From NCBI RefSeq assembly GCF_001423125.1, contig NZ_LMNW01000033.1, forward strand, positions 215,525 through 279,524: a stretch of DNA of 64,000 nt. Direction: 5' to 3'. Source of the stretch: Duganella sp. Leaf126 (GTDB lineage: Bacteria > Pseudomonadota > Gammaproteobacteria > Burkholderiales > Burkholderiaceae_D). Positions 7,911 through 16,391 of the stretch are shown piece by piece (position 1 is the stretch's first letter; every line of letters begins with the position of its first letter). The notes under the pieces were generated by a model. It searched no databases. It was not told where the DNA came from and saw only the letters and a program-made list of their open reading frames with translations. The translations under genes were made by a program, and so were the position numbers.

Positions 7911-10334
7911 ATGAACCCGTCGATGTCCATGACCGCCGAATGCTTTGCCCTGCTCGATGACGCCAGCCCGCCGCCCGACGCGCGCCCGGCGGGCGCCAGC
8001 GCCGCCGCTCGCGCCCCCCTTGATGCCACCGAAGGCGCCAACTTAGGCGCCATCAATGACGCCACTTCGCGGCTGTACACGGACCACGTGGCCACGCTCT
8101 CGTGCAACGCCATCGGCGAGTGGCCGCAGATGCTGGACGCCATGCAGGCCGCGCTGGCGCGCGGCCAATACGCGGTCACGCTGTGCAGCTACGAACTGGG
8201 CGTGCAACTGCTTGGGATCGGGGCCACGGCGTGCGCTGCAGCGATGCCACCGGACGTAGCAACGACGCCGACTGACCGTCCGGCCGCAGCCGGCAGCGCA
8301 AGCGTCATTGCGACAGGCGCCGCAAGCAGCAACGCAACGAACGGCGTGGCGTTCAACGTCAGCCGCACCGCAGGCGGCAGTGCGGCGGACGACGCGAGCA
8401 GCACCGCAATAGACGGTGCGTCAGGCAACGGAGGCAGCAGCGCAAGCGGCAGTACAACTGGCGACGCGAGCAGCATCGCAACAGACGGTGCGTCAGGCAA
8501 CGGAGGCAGCAGCGCAAGCGGCAGTGCGGCGGGCAACGCGAGCAATACTGCGCTCGCTGACGCTTGCGCAGCGGTGCAGCCGACGCCCGCCAGCGCCCCG
8601 GCCCCGCTGGCGCAGGTGCTGCTGTTTCGCCGCTGTGACCGGTTGACGGCTGCCGAGGTCGGAGACTGGCTGGCGGCGCGCGCGTTGCACGGCGCGCGCC
8701 CGGCCGGCATCGCCAATGTGCGCCCCAGTATCGACCAGCCGGCGTTCGACGCGGCGCTGGCGCGTATCCACGCCTACATCGAGGCCGGCGACACCTATCA
8801 GGTCAACTACACGATGCGCCTGCGCTTCGATGCCTTTGGCGGCATCTGCGCGCTGTACGCACGGCTGCGCGCGCGCCAGCCCGTGCCCTATGGTGCGCTG
8901 GTGCAGTTGGCCGACGGCTCGGCCGTGCTGTCGCTGTCGCCCGAGCTGTTCGTGCGCCACGCGCGCGGCGTGCTGACCGCGCGGCCGATGAAAGGCACGG
9001 CGCCGGCCACGCGTGAGGCGGCGGACGATGCCGAACGGGCCCGCGCCCTGGCGGCGGACCCGAAAAACCGCGCCGAAAACCTGATGATCGTCGACCTGCT
9101 GCGCAATGACATCGCGCGCGTGGCGGTCACCGGCAGCGTGCAGGTACCGGCGCTGTTCGACGTGCAGCGCTACGGCAGCGTGCTGCAAATGACTTCCACC
9201 ATCACCGCCACCCTGCGCGCCGACGCCACGCTGGCCCAGGTGTTCGAGGCGCTGTATCCATGCGGCTCGATCACCGGCGCGCCCAAGCGGCGCGCCATGG
9301 AAATCATCAACGAGCTGGAACCGGACCCGCGCGGCATCTACACGGGCGCGATCGGCTGGTTCGATCCGGCTGCCGGCGGTTCCGGCGGCCCTGATGACAC
9401 CGGCGGCACCGGCAGCACCATCGGCGACTTCTGCCTGTCGGTACCGATCCGCACCCTGGCCCTGGGTGCGCCCGACGCCGCCACCGGCGTGGCGCGCGGC
9501 GAAATGGGCGTCGGCGCGGGCATCGTGTACGACAGCGCCAGCGGCGACGAGTACGACGAGTGCCGCCTCAAGGCGCGCTTCCTGACCGGCCTGATGAACA
9601 GCTTCGAGATATTCGAGACCATGCATGTCACGCCCGCAGACGGCGTGCGCCACCGTGCCCGCCACCTGCAGCGCATGGCGACATCGGCCGCCTACTTCGG
9701 CTTCGCCTGGGACGCCAAGGCCGCCAACGCCTGCCTGGACGCCGTCTGCACGACGCTGGCCGAGCAGGCGCGCGAGGCAGCGGCCACCGGCCAGGCAGCC
9801 GGCACGGCAGGCAGCGCAGCAGCGGACGGTCTGGCAGGCGCGGCGGCCGACCTGCCTGGTGACGATCGACAGCGCGGCCCGGCATTCCGGTTGCGGCTGG
9901 CGCTGGCGCAGTCGGGCGCTTTCACGGTCCAGCACGCGCCGCTGGCACCGTTGCAGGCGCCGTTACGGCTGCTGCTGGCAGACGATGTCATGGATGCCGG
10001 CGACCTGTTCCTGCGCCACAAGACCAGCATCCGCAGCCGTTATGACGACGCCTGGCGCGATGCCGAAGCGCAGGGCGCCTTCGACACGCTGTTCTTCAAC
10101 GCGCGCGGCGAGCTGACCGAGGGTGGGCGCAGCAATGTCTTCGTCAAGCTGGACGGCCGCTGGCTCACGCCGGCCCTGCAGTGCGGCGTGCTGCCCGGCG
10201 TGATGCGCAGCGTGCTGCTCGACGATCCGGCATGGCAGGCCAGCGAAGCGGTGATCACGCGGGCGATGCTGGCGCGGGCCGAGGCGCTGGTGGTGTGCAA
10301 TGCGCTGCGGGGGGCGGTGCGTGCCACGTTGTGA
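7911..10334 (+). CDS. pabBC: Fused aminodeoxychorismate synthase component I / aminodeoxychorismate lyase
   Basis: An 807-residue fusion making p-aminobenzoate for folate. The PabB half (to about residue 560) has the chorismate-binding core: GDTYQVNYTMRL, RPMKGTAPATR, DPKNRAENLMIVDLLRND, and GSITGAPKRRAMEIINELEP. The PabC half, a PLP-fold lyase, starts near FEIFETMHVT, with the lysine in FLRHKTSIRSRYDDAW and the closing ELTEGGRSNVFV motif. An Ala/Ser/Gly-rich insert of about 110 residues interrupts the N-terminal PabB domain after YELGVQLLGIG and contains a 24-residue tandem repeat; a second short Ala/Gly insert lies in PabC. These sit in loops, so activity is probably kept. Confidence 0.9.
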   Translation: MNPSMSMTAECFALLDDASPPPDARPAGASAAARAPLDATEGANLGAINDATSRLYTDHVATLSCNAIGEWPQMLDAMQAALARGQYAVTLCSYELGVQLLGIGATACAAAMPPDVATTPTDRPAAAGSASVIATGAASSNATNGVAFNVSRTAGGSAADDASSTAIDGASGNGGSSASGSTTGDASSIATDGASGNGGSSASGSAAGNASNTALADACAAVQPTPASAPAPLAQVLLFRRCDRLTAAEVGDWLAARALHGARPAGIANVRPSIDQPAFDAALARIHAYIEAGDTYQVNYTMRLRFDAFGGICALYARLRARQPVPYGALVQLADGSAVLSLSPELFVRHARGVLTARPMKGTAPATREAADDAERARALAADPKNRAENLMIVDLLRNDIARVAVTGSVQVPALFDVQRYGSVLQMTSTITATLRADATLAQVFEALYPCGSITGAPKRRAMEIINELEPDPRGIYTGAIGWFDPAAGGSGGPDDTGGTGSTIGDFCLSVPIRTLALGAPDAATGVARGEMGVGAGIVYDSASGDEYDECRLKARFLTGLMNSFEIFETMHVTPADGVRHRARHLQRMATSAAYFGFAWDAKAANACLDAVCTTLAEQAREAAATGQAAGTAGSAAADGLAGAAADLPGDDRQRGPAFRLRLALAQSGAFTVQHAPLAPLQAPLRLLLADDVMDAGDLFLRHKTSIRSRYDDAWRDAEAQGAFDTLFFNARGELTEGGRSNVFVKLDGRWLTPALQCGVLPGVMRSVLLDDPAWQASEAVITRAMLARAEALVVCNALRGAVRATL
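8391..8552 (+). repeat. 72-bp tandem repeat inside pabBC
   Basis: Two near-identical 72-bp units (8391-8462 and 8463-8534) and the start of a diverged third encode the 24-residue unit DASSxAxDGASGNGGSSASG plus four residues. The period is a multiple of three, so copy-number change keeps the frame. The core from AGACGGTGCG at 8411 recurs exactly at 8483. Confidence 0.9.
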
Positions 10335-10377
10335 TTGCTGGGCCGTTTATTGGTCGCGAAACCCGGGGATGAGGCAG

Positions 10378-11436
10378 CTAGTCGGGATGGAACTCGCTAG
10401 CCGTGGCAAACAAGTCCCAGGTCGCGATGAACAGCGCGGCAATCACCGGGCCGATCACGAAGCCGTTCAGTCCGAACAGGGCCATGCCACCGACGGTCGA
10501 GAGCAGCACCACGTAGTCGGGCATCTTGGTGTCCTTGCCGACCAGGACCGGGCGCAGGATGTTGTCGACCATGCCGATCACCAGCACGCCGTACACGGTC
10601 AGGCCCACGCCTTCCCAGACGTCGCCCGTGGCCAGGAAATAGGCTGCCACCGGCGCCCACACCAGCGCCGCGCCGATGGCCGGCAGCAGCGACAGGAACG
10701 CCATCAGCACGCCCCACAGCACCGGCGCGCTCACGTCCAGGTACCAGAACGCGAGACCGCCGAGGAAACCCTGGACGATGGCCATCACCACGTTGCCCTT
10801 GACGGTGGCGCGGATCACGGTGGTGAAGTTCTGGAACAGGCGCTGCTTGTATTTGCGGCTCAGCGGCACGGCGTCGCGGATGCGCCGGGACAACTTGTCG
10901 CCGTCGCGCAGCAGGAAGTACAGCAGATACATGGCGATACCGAGACTGGTCAGGAAATCCATCGTGTACAGGCTGGCGTTGATCGCGCGCTTGGCCACTT
11001 CCTGGCTCACCTGCGCGGCGCCTTCGGTCAGCTTGTCCTGCAGGTTCGCCAGGCTGGTCAGGTGGAAGCGGTCGAGCAGGTTGATCATCCAGTCCGGCAG
11101 CACCGCCATGATCTTGGCGAAGAACGAACCGACGGTCACCTGGCCCGACCGCACCATCTCGACCACCGACGCGGCCTGGTTGATGATCGATACGGCAATG
11201 AGCGTGAGCGGCAGGATCACCATCACCAGGATCAGCAGCAAGGTCAGAAAAGCTGCCAGGTTGGGCTTGTTGCGCGTGCGTTGCAGCATCCAGCGGTAGA
11301 CGGGGGCAAAGATAATCGCCAGCACCACGCCCCAGAACACGGCGCCGCCGTACGGCAGCAGTATCCACAGGAAGGCGATGGTGATGATGCCCAGCAGGGC
11401 AAGAAAAACTTTTTGTTGGAAGCTAAATGGTTGCAT
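10378..11436 (-). CDS. AI-2E family transporter (TqsA/PerM type)
   Basis: A 352-residue membrane protein with about seven or eight hydrophobic helices: two near the N terminus, one near 65-90, then a long soluble segment (about 95-205) and a C-terminal set including AFLSLLPAIGAALVWAPVAAY and LFGLNGFVIGPVIAALF. The P-x-I-G-x-x-x-V-W-x-P and GLxGxxxGP patterns are typical of the family. Members export autoinducer-2 or exchange sodium/protons; the substrate here is unknown. Monocistronic, convergent with pabBC. Confidence 0.88.
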   Translation of the reverse strand: MQPFSFQQKVFLALLGIITIAFLWILLPYGGAVFWGVVLAIIFAPVYRWMLQRTRNKPNLAAFLTLLLILVMVILPLTLIAVSIINQAASVVEMVRSGQVTVGSFFAKIMAVLPDWMINLLDRFHLTSLANLQDKLTEGAAQVSQEVAKRAINASLYTMDFLTSLGIAMYLLYFLLRDGDKLSRRIRDAVPLSRKYKQRLFQNFTTVIRATVKGNVVMAIVQGFLGGLAFWYLDVSAPVLWGVLMAFLSLLPAIGAALVWAPVAAYFLATGDVWEGVGLTVYGVLVIGMVDNILRPVLVGKDTKMPDYVVLLSTVGGMALFGLNGFVIGPVIAALFIATWDLFATASEFHPD

Positions 11437-11652
11437 GGTTCATCTCGTGGTGACAGTCACCTCCGATTAAACCACGATTGCCACGATTGTCCAGTGGCAA
11501 TAACATGCGGGCGCATCGACCTCGTGCGCCGCCGCACACAAACGCAGACACCGGCACGCCGGTTGGTGACGATGGCCGGGAAACCAGAATTCTACAATCG
11601 GGTCAAGGCTGGCACACGGCAGGCAGCGGACTGCCGGCCGGGCGCCGCTGCG

Positions 11653-12258
11653 TCAGGACGCCAGCGCTTTTTCCACGGCGCCGACCAGCTGCTTGTCGTC
11701 GGGCGTGACCTTGCTGCCGAAATTCGTAATGACCTTGCCGTCACGGCCGATCAGGTACTTGTGGAAGTTCCAGGCCGGCGCCTTGCCGGTGGCCTTGATC
11801 AGGTCGGCGTACAGCGGGTTCGGGTTTTTACCGGACACCACGCTCTTGGCGAACATCGGGAACTTGACGCCATAGGTGTTGTAGCAAAAGTCGGCGATTT
11901 CCTTGGCGCTGCCCGGTTCCTGCTGACCGAAGTCGTTCGACGGGAAGCCCAGCACCACCAGGCCCTTGCTGCCGTACTTGGCGTACAGCGCTTCCAGCCC
12001 CTCGTACTGCTTGGTGAAGCCGCAGTAGCTGGCCGTATTGACCACCAGGATCACCTTGCCCGCGTACTGGCACAGGTCCTGCGGCGCTTCGTCCTGCAGG
12101 CGCTTGAAGGTCTGCTTGAGGATGGCCGGGCAGCTGGCCGGCGCCACGGTGGCGGCATGGCCGGCGGCGGCCGGCGCCGGGGTCTGGGCCAGGGCGCTGG
12201 CAGCGGCGGCCAGGGTCAGGGACGAGACGGCGCAGAACTGGGCAAAAATCTTGGGCAT
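11653..12258 (-). CDS. Glutathione peroxidase family protein, exported, Cys type
   Basis: A 201-residue thioredoxin-fold peroxidase with an N-terminal signal peptide (cleavage after SALAQ), so it should act in the periplasm. The peroxidatic cysteine is Cys79 in NTASYCGFTKQY, the glutamine is in LGFPSNDFGQQEPGS, and the Trp-Asn pair is in PAWNFHKYLIGRDG. Such proteins reduce hydroperoxides, in bacteria usually using thioredoxin-like donors. The unusually long distance from the signal to the catalytic domain is Ala/Pro-rich linker. Confidence 0.88.
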   Translation of the reverse strand: MPKIFAQFCAVSSLTLAAAASALAQTPAPAAAGHAATVAPASCPAILKQTFKRLQDEAPQDLCQYAGKVILVVNTASYCGFTKQYEGLEALYAKYGSKGLVVLGFPSNDFGQQEPGSAKEIADFCYNTYGVKFPMFAKSVVSGKNPNPLYADLIKATGKAPAWNFHKYLIGRDGKVITNFGSKVTPDDKQLVGAVEKALAS

Positions 12259-12341
12259 GATGGCATAGGCTGGGATGAAAGAAAATTCATTCTATGCCAA
12301 ATGCCCCGCTTTTGCCCGACATTTCCCCGGTCCCGGCATCG

Positions 12342-13799
12342 CTACTCGAGGCCCGCCAGGCAGATGTATTTGACCACCAGGTAGTCCTCGATGCCCAGGT
12401 GCGAGCCTTCGCGGCCCAGGCCCGATTGCTTGACGCCGCCGAACGGGGCGATCTCGTTCGAGATCAGGCCCGTGTTGACGCCCACCATGCCGCTCTCGAT
12501 CGCTTCGGACACGCGCCAGATGCGGCCGACGTCGCGTGCATAGAAATAACTGGCCAGGCCGAATTCGGTATCGTTGGCCAGCGCGATCGCCTCTTCTTCG
12601 GTCTCGAAGCGAAACAGCGGCGCCATCGGGCCGAAGGTTTCCTCGCGCGCGACCAGCATCGCGCTGGTGACGTCGGCCAGCACGGTGGGCTCGAAGAAGC
12701 TGTGACCGAGCGCGTGGCGCTTGCCGCCGGTGAGCAAGCGCGCGCCCTTGTCCAGCGCATCGGCAATGTGCTGCTCGACCTTTTCCACGGCCTTGGCGTC
12801 GATCAGCGGACCTTGCGTGACGCCCTCGTCCACGCCATTGCCCACCTTGAGCTGTTTGACCGCCGCCACCAGCTTTTCGGCAAAGGCGTCGTACACGCCG
12901 GCCTGCACGTACAGCCGGTTGGCGCACACGCAGGTCTGGCCGGCGTTGCGGTACTTGGAGGCGATGGCGCCTTCGACCGCCGCATCGAGGTCGGCGTCGT
13001 CAAACACGATGAACGGCGCATTGCCGCCCAGTTCCAGCGACAGCTTCTTGATGGTGGGGGCGCTTTGCGCCATCAGCTTGCGACCGACGTCGGTCGAGCC
13101 GGTAAAGGTCAGCTTGCGCACCAGCGGGTTGGCCGTCATTTCGCCGCCGATGTCGCCGGACTTGCCGGTGACGACGCTGAACACGCCAGCCGGCACGCCG
13201 GCGCGCGCGGCCAGTTCGGCCAGCGCCAGCGCCGACAGCGGCGTGGCCTGCGCCGGTTTCAGGACCATCGGACAGCCGGCCGCCAGCGCCGGGCCGACCT
13301 TGCGGGTGATCATGGCGATCGGGAAGTTCCACGGCGTGATGGCTGCGCACACGCCGATCGGCTCGCGCGTGACCAGGATGCGCTGGCCCGCCGCCGGGGC
13401 GGCCAGGGTCTCGCCGGCCACGCGCTTGGCCTGCTCGCCGAACCATTCGATGAACGAGGCGCCATACGCGACCTCGCCGCGCGACTCGCTCAGCGGCTTG
13501 CCCTGCTCGGCCGTCATCAGCAGCGCCAGGTCGTCGGTGTTGTCGAGGATCAGGTCATTCCACTTGCGCAGGATGAGCGCGCGTTCGCGCGCGGTTTTCT
13601 TGCGCCAGGCCGGCCAGGCGGCGTTGGCGGCTTCGATCGCGCGCCGGGTTTCGGCCGCGCCCATCACCGGCACGGTGGCGAGGGTGGCGCCGGTGGCGGG
13701 GTTGGTGACGGCTGCGGTAGCGCCGTCGTCGGCGTCGCACCATTGGCCGTCGAGGTACGCCTGCTGGCGCAGCAGCGATGGATCTTTCAGTTGCAGCAT
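12342..13799 (-). CDS. gabD: NAD(P)-dependent succinate-semialdehyde dehydrogenase
   Basis: A 485-residue aldehyde dehydrogenase. ITPWNFPIAMITRKVGPALAAGC and the FTGSTDVGRKL cofactor loop precede the catalytic Glu in LELGGNAPFIVFDDAD and the catalytic Cys in NAGQTCVCANRLYV. The overall pattern, including EEETFGP-type REETFGPMAPLF and the GGVKQSGLGREGSHLGIEDYL end, is that of GabD, which oxidises succinate semialdehyde to succinate in GABA breakdown. The ATG at 13799 (MLQLKDPSLL) sits 7 bases after a GGAG site; the upstream ATG at 13814 would put that site inside the gene. Confidence 0.92.
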   Translation of the reverse strand: MLQLKDPSLLRQQAYLDGQWCDADDGATAAVTNPATGATLATVPVMGAAETRRAIEAANAAWPAWRKKTARERALILRKWNDLILDNTDDLALLMTAEQGKPLSESRGEVAYGASFIEWFGEQAKRVAGETLAAPAAGQRILVTREPIGVCAAITPWNFPIAMITRKVGPALAAGCPMVLKPAQATPLSALALAELAARAGVPAGVFSVVTGKSGDIGGEMTANPLVRKLTFTGSTDVGRKLMAQSAPTIKKLSLELGGNAPFIVFDDADLDAAVEGAIASKYRNAGQTCVCANRLYVQAGVYDAFAEKLVAAVKQLKVGNGVDEGVTQGPLIDAKAVEKVEQHIADALDKGARLLTGGKRHALGHSFFEPTVLADVTSAMLVAREETFGPMAPLFRFETEEEAIALANDTEFGLASYFYARDVGRIWRVSEAIESGMVGVNTGLISNEIAPFGGVKQSGLGREGSHLGIEDYLVVKYICLAGLE

Positions 13800-13850
13800 C
13801 GGGGTTCTCCTCAAAAAACCACTATGCCACAGCCAAAAAAATCATGACGT

Positions 13851-14693
13851 TTAGACCACCGTGAACGAGGACAGCTCGGGGTGCGGCGGCGGATAGTGCA
13901 GGTGCATGCTCTCCAGTGTTTCGAGCAGCAGGCTGGCGACGGCCAGGTTGCGGTGCACCTTGGAGTCGGCCGGCACGATGTACCACGGCGCGTAGTCGGT
14001 ATGGGTGGCGCGGATCGCGTGCTCGTACGCCTTGACGTAGTCGTCCCACTTCTTGCGCTGCTCGATGTCGTTGGGATCGAACTTCCATTGTTTGTCGGGA
14101 TCGTCGAGCCGCTCCTGCAGCCGCTCGCGCTGCTCTTCGTGCGAAATGTGCAGGAATACCTTGATGATGACGGTGCCGGTGTCGGTCAGCATGCGTTCGA
14201 AGTCACGGATGTGGGCATAGCGGCGCTGGCATTCGTCGTCATCGATCATGCCCTGCACGCGGGTGATCAGGACGTCCTCGTAGTGGCTGCGGTTGAAGAT
14301 GGCGATCTCGCCCTTGACCGGCACGTGGAAGTGCACGCGCCACAGGTAGTCGTGCGCCAGTTCGGCGTCGGTCGGCGCCTTGAACGCCACCGCGCGCACG
14401 CCCATCGGGTTGACGCCGCTGAACAGCGCGCGTACCAGGCCGTCCTTGCCCGACGTGTCCATGCCCTGCAGCACCAGCAGCACCTTGTGCTGGCGCAGCG
14501 CGTAGAGGCGGTCCTGCAGGTCGGAGATCCGGTCGATCAGGCCGGCCGTGCGTTCGTTGTCGAGCGCCTTGGCTTTCGACTTGCTCAGATCGGGATTGGC
14601 GGCGCGGCTGGACATCACGCTGTTGCCGGCGTCGTCATCGCGCAGCTTGGGTTTGGCGGGGGCGAGAAAGCGCTTGCGGGCGTCGTGGGTCAT
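13851..14693 (-). CDS. Polyphosphate kinase 2 family protein
   Basis: A 280-residue P-loop protein of the PPK2 family. Walker A is LQGMDTSGKDGLVRALFSGV, followed by FKAPTDAELAHDYLWRVH, NRSHYEDVLITRVQG (Walker B region) and the lid-like KVFLHISHEEQRERLQERLDDPDKQWKF. PPK2 enzymes move phosphate between polyphosphate and nucleotides; this single-domain type commonly phosphorylates NMP or NDP, and the subclass cannot be fixed by eye. It lies 44 bases after the FAD oxidoreductase on the same strand and may be read through from it. Confidence 0.88.
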   Translation of the reverse strand: MTHDARKRFLAPAKPKLRDDDAGNSVMSSRAANPDLSKSKAKALDNERTAGLIDRISDLQDRLYALRQHKVLLVLQGMDTSGKDGLVRALFSGVNPMGVRAVAFKAPTDAELAHDYLWRVHFHVPVKGEIAIFNRSHYEDVLITRVQGMIDDDECQRRYAHIRDFERMLTDTGTVIIKVFLHISHEEQRERLQERLDDPDKQWKFDPNDIEQRKKWDDYVKAYEHAIRATHTDYAPWYIVPADSKVHRNLAVASLLLETLESMHLHYPPPHPELSSFTVV

Positions 14694-14737
14694 GGTGTGT
14701 GGTCGGTGGCATCAGGTTTCATCGATGAACCAGCTTA

Positions 14738-16357
14738 TCACTTTGCCGCCAGCGTCGCCGCCCGGTATCCCCACCACGCCGCTTCCTCGAACACCGAGAA
14801 CCCGGACAGGTCGGCGTGGGCGAACAGGATGCTGCCATCGACCTCGCGCAGCGCCTGCATGCCGGCATTGCTGCGAAAGCCCGGTACCGGCACGCTCATC
14901 GCGTGGCCGCGCAGCGTGATGTCCACCCGCTCGACGCAGCCGGCAAACTGCGCCCCGTACGCCGTGTGCAGGTCGGCGCTGGCCAGCGCCAGCAGTTCCT
15001 CGGGCGCGGCGGCCGCCATCCAGCGCCGCGCGTCGAGCGCCTTGCGGTCCGACAGCGCGACGTAGGCACTGAACACGGTTTTTTCGGGCGGGCGCACGCG
15101 GATGTCCTGGTGGGTGGCGACGACGAAGCCGAGTCCCGGTTCGCTGTACACCACGTTGTCCCACGACAGCGGCTGGCCCGGTAGCTCGCGGGGAAAACGT
15201 TTAAGAAGGAAATTGGCCACCAGCCATGGCGCATACTGCGGAATGTGCCGGGCCGGATCGAACCCGTAAGCGCCGATGTTCTCCACCACGCGCGCGGCCA
15301 CGTAGGTCGGCATGGCGCAGATGGCCTTGCGCGCGCGCACCAGGTAGGTGGTCGGCCGGCCGGCGTCCAGGCGCAGGCACAAGGCCTCGACGCCATTGGC
15401 CGTCTTTTTCAGCGTGACGCAGGTGCCGGCGCGGCGCCGGATGCCGGACGCGCGCTCGATGCCGCGCGCCAGCGGCTGCAGGCCGCCGGGCCAGGTCAGC
15501 CAGGTGCCGTCGCTGGCGTTGGCAGCCTTGCCCCAGCGGCTGCAATAGTAGTGCAGGCCGGCCCACGCCGAGACCTGGTCGTAGCGCGTGCCATAGTCGT
15601 CGCGGCAGCAGTAATTCAGGTACCAGTGCAGCGTGGGCGAGCGGTAGCCCTGCTGCGCGAGCCACGTTTTGAGGGTGATGCGGTCGAGCGCCGTCCACGC
15701 CGGGTCCTGCGACGACAGCACGGTCGGGAACACGAACAGGCGGCGGCCGTCGTTGCCGTGCAGCTGGCGCAGGCGCTCCACTTCCCTGAAAAAGCGCGCA
15801 TGTTCGTCGCGCTCCCATTGCGCCACGCCTTCGGTCGGCATAAAACCTTCCTGCCAGCGGCCGGCGTGCAGCAGCCGTTCCTCGGGCGCGTGCAGCAGGT
15901 AGCGCTCGTCGTAATAGGGCCGCTCGCCGAAGGCGTCGCGTTCGATGATGCCCAGGTCGGCCAGGATCTCGCGCACGTGCACCGACTCCGGCGACGGCAG
16001 CGGCAGGTAGTGGGCGCCGGTCGGGTACTCGAGGTCGCCGAAGGCGCCGCCGGCAGCGTTACCGTACGCCTGGGGACCGTCGATCATCAGCATGTCGGTC
16101 CGACCGAGCTTGTTGAGTTTCCAGGCGGCCGTCAGGCCGGCCACGCCGGAGCCGAGGATGACCACGTCGGTGGTGACTACCGTCGACGGCGGCGGCAGCG
16201 CGCCGTGCTGGCGCAGGTCGCGCAGGTAGTGGCCTTCGTCGCGGCCCGGGTAGTGCAGCACCGGCGTGACTTCCTGCCAGCGGCCAAAGCCGGCCACGCT
16301 GCCGGCGGCGGCCAGGCCGGCCGCGCCGCCCCAGACCAGAAAAGACCGGCGCAGCAT
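14738..16357 (-). CDS. Tat-type FAD-dependent amine-oxidase-like oxidoreductase
   Basis: A 539-residue flavoprotein. It starts MLRRSFLVWGGAAGLAAAGS, a twin-arginine-type signal, so export of the folded protein is likely. The Rossmann FAD motif VVILGSGVAGLTAAWKLNKLG lies near residue 65, and a GG-rich substrate-side segment (GNAAGGAFGDLEYPTGAHYLPLP) and a C-terminal FAHADLSGFSVFEEAAWWGYRAA FAD-closing motif follow. This architecture is shared by polyamine and other flavin amine oxidases. It lies 34 bases after the spermidine-synthase-like gene, pointing to a polyamine substrate, but that is inference only. Confidence 0.75.
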   Translation of the reverse strand: MLRRSFLVWGGAAGLAAAGSVAGFGRWQEVTPVLHYPGRDEGHYLRDLRQHGALPPPSTVVTTDVVILGSGVAGLTAAWKLNKLGRTDMLMIDGPQAYGNAAGGAFGDLEYPTGAHYLPLPSPESVHVREILADLGIIERDAFGERPYYDERYLLHAPEERLLHAGRWQEGFMPTEGVAQWERDEHARFFREVERLRQLHGNDGRRLFVFPTVLSSQDPAWTALDRITLKTWLAQQGYRSPTLHWYLNYCCRDDYGTRYDQVSAWAGLHYYCSRWGKAANASDGTWLTWPGGLQPLARGIERASGIRRRAGTCVTLKKTANGVEALCLRLDAGRPTTYLVRARKAICAMPTYVAARVVENIGAYGFDPARHIPQYAPWLVANFLLKRFPRELPGQPLSWDNVVYSEPGLGFVVATHQDIRVRPPEKTVFSAYVALSDRKALDARRWMAAAAPEELLALASADLHTAYGAQFAGCVERVDITLRGHAMSVPVPGFRSNAGMQALREVDGSILFAHADLSGFSVFEEAAWWGYRAATLAAK

Positions 16358-16391
16358 CAGCGCGCCCCGACCAGGTAGGTTGCGCTTCTCA

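Noticed and set aside
10300..12384. A 694-codon plus-strand open frame
   Set aside because: It runs antisense through the AI-2E transporter and glutathione peroxidase genes, is rich in His, Gln and Arg as GC-rich shadow frames are, and has no family character.
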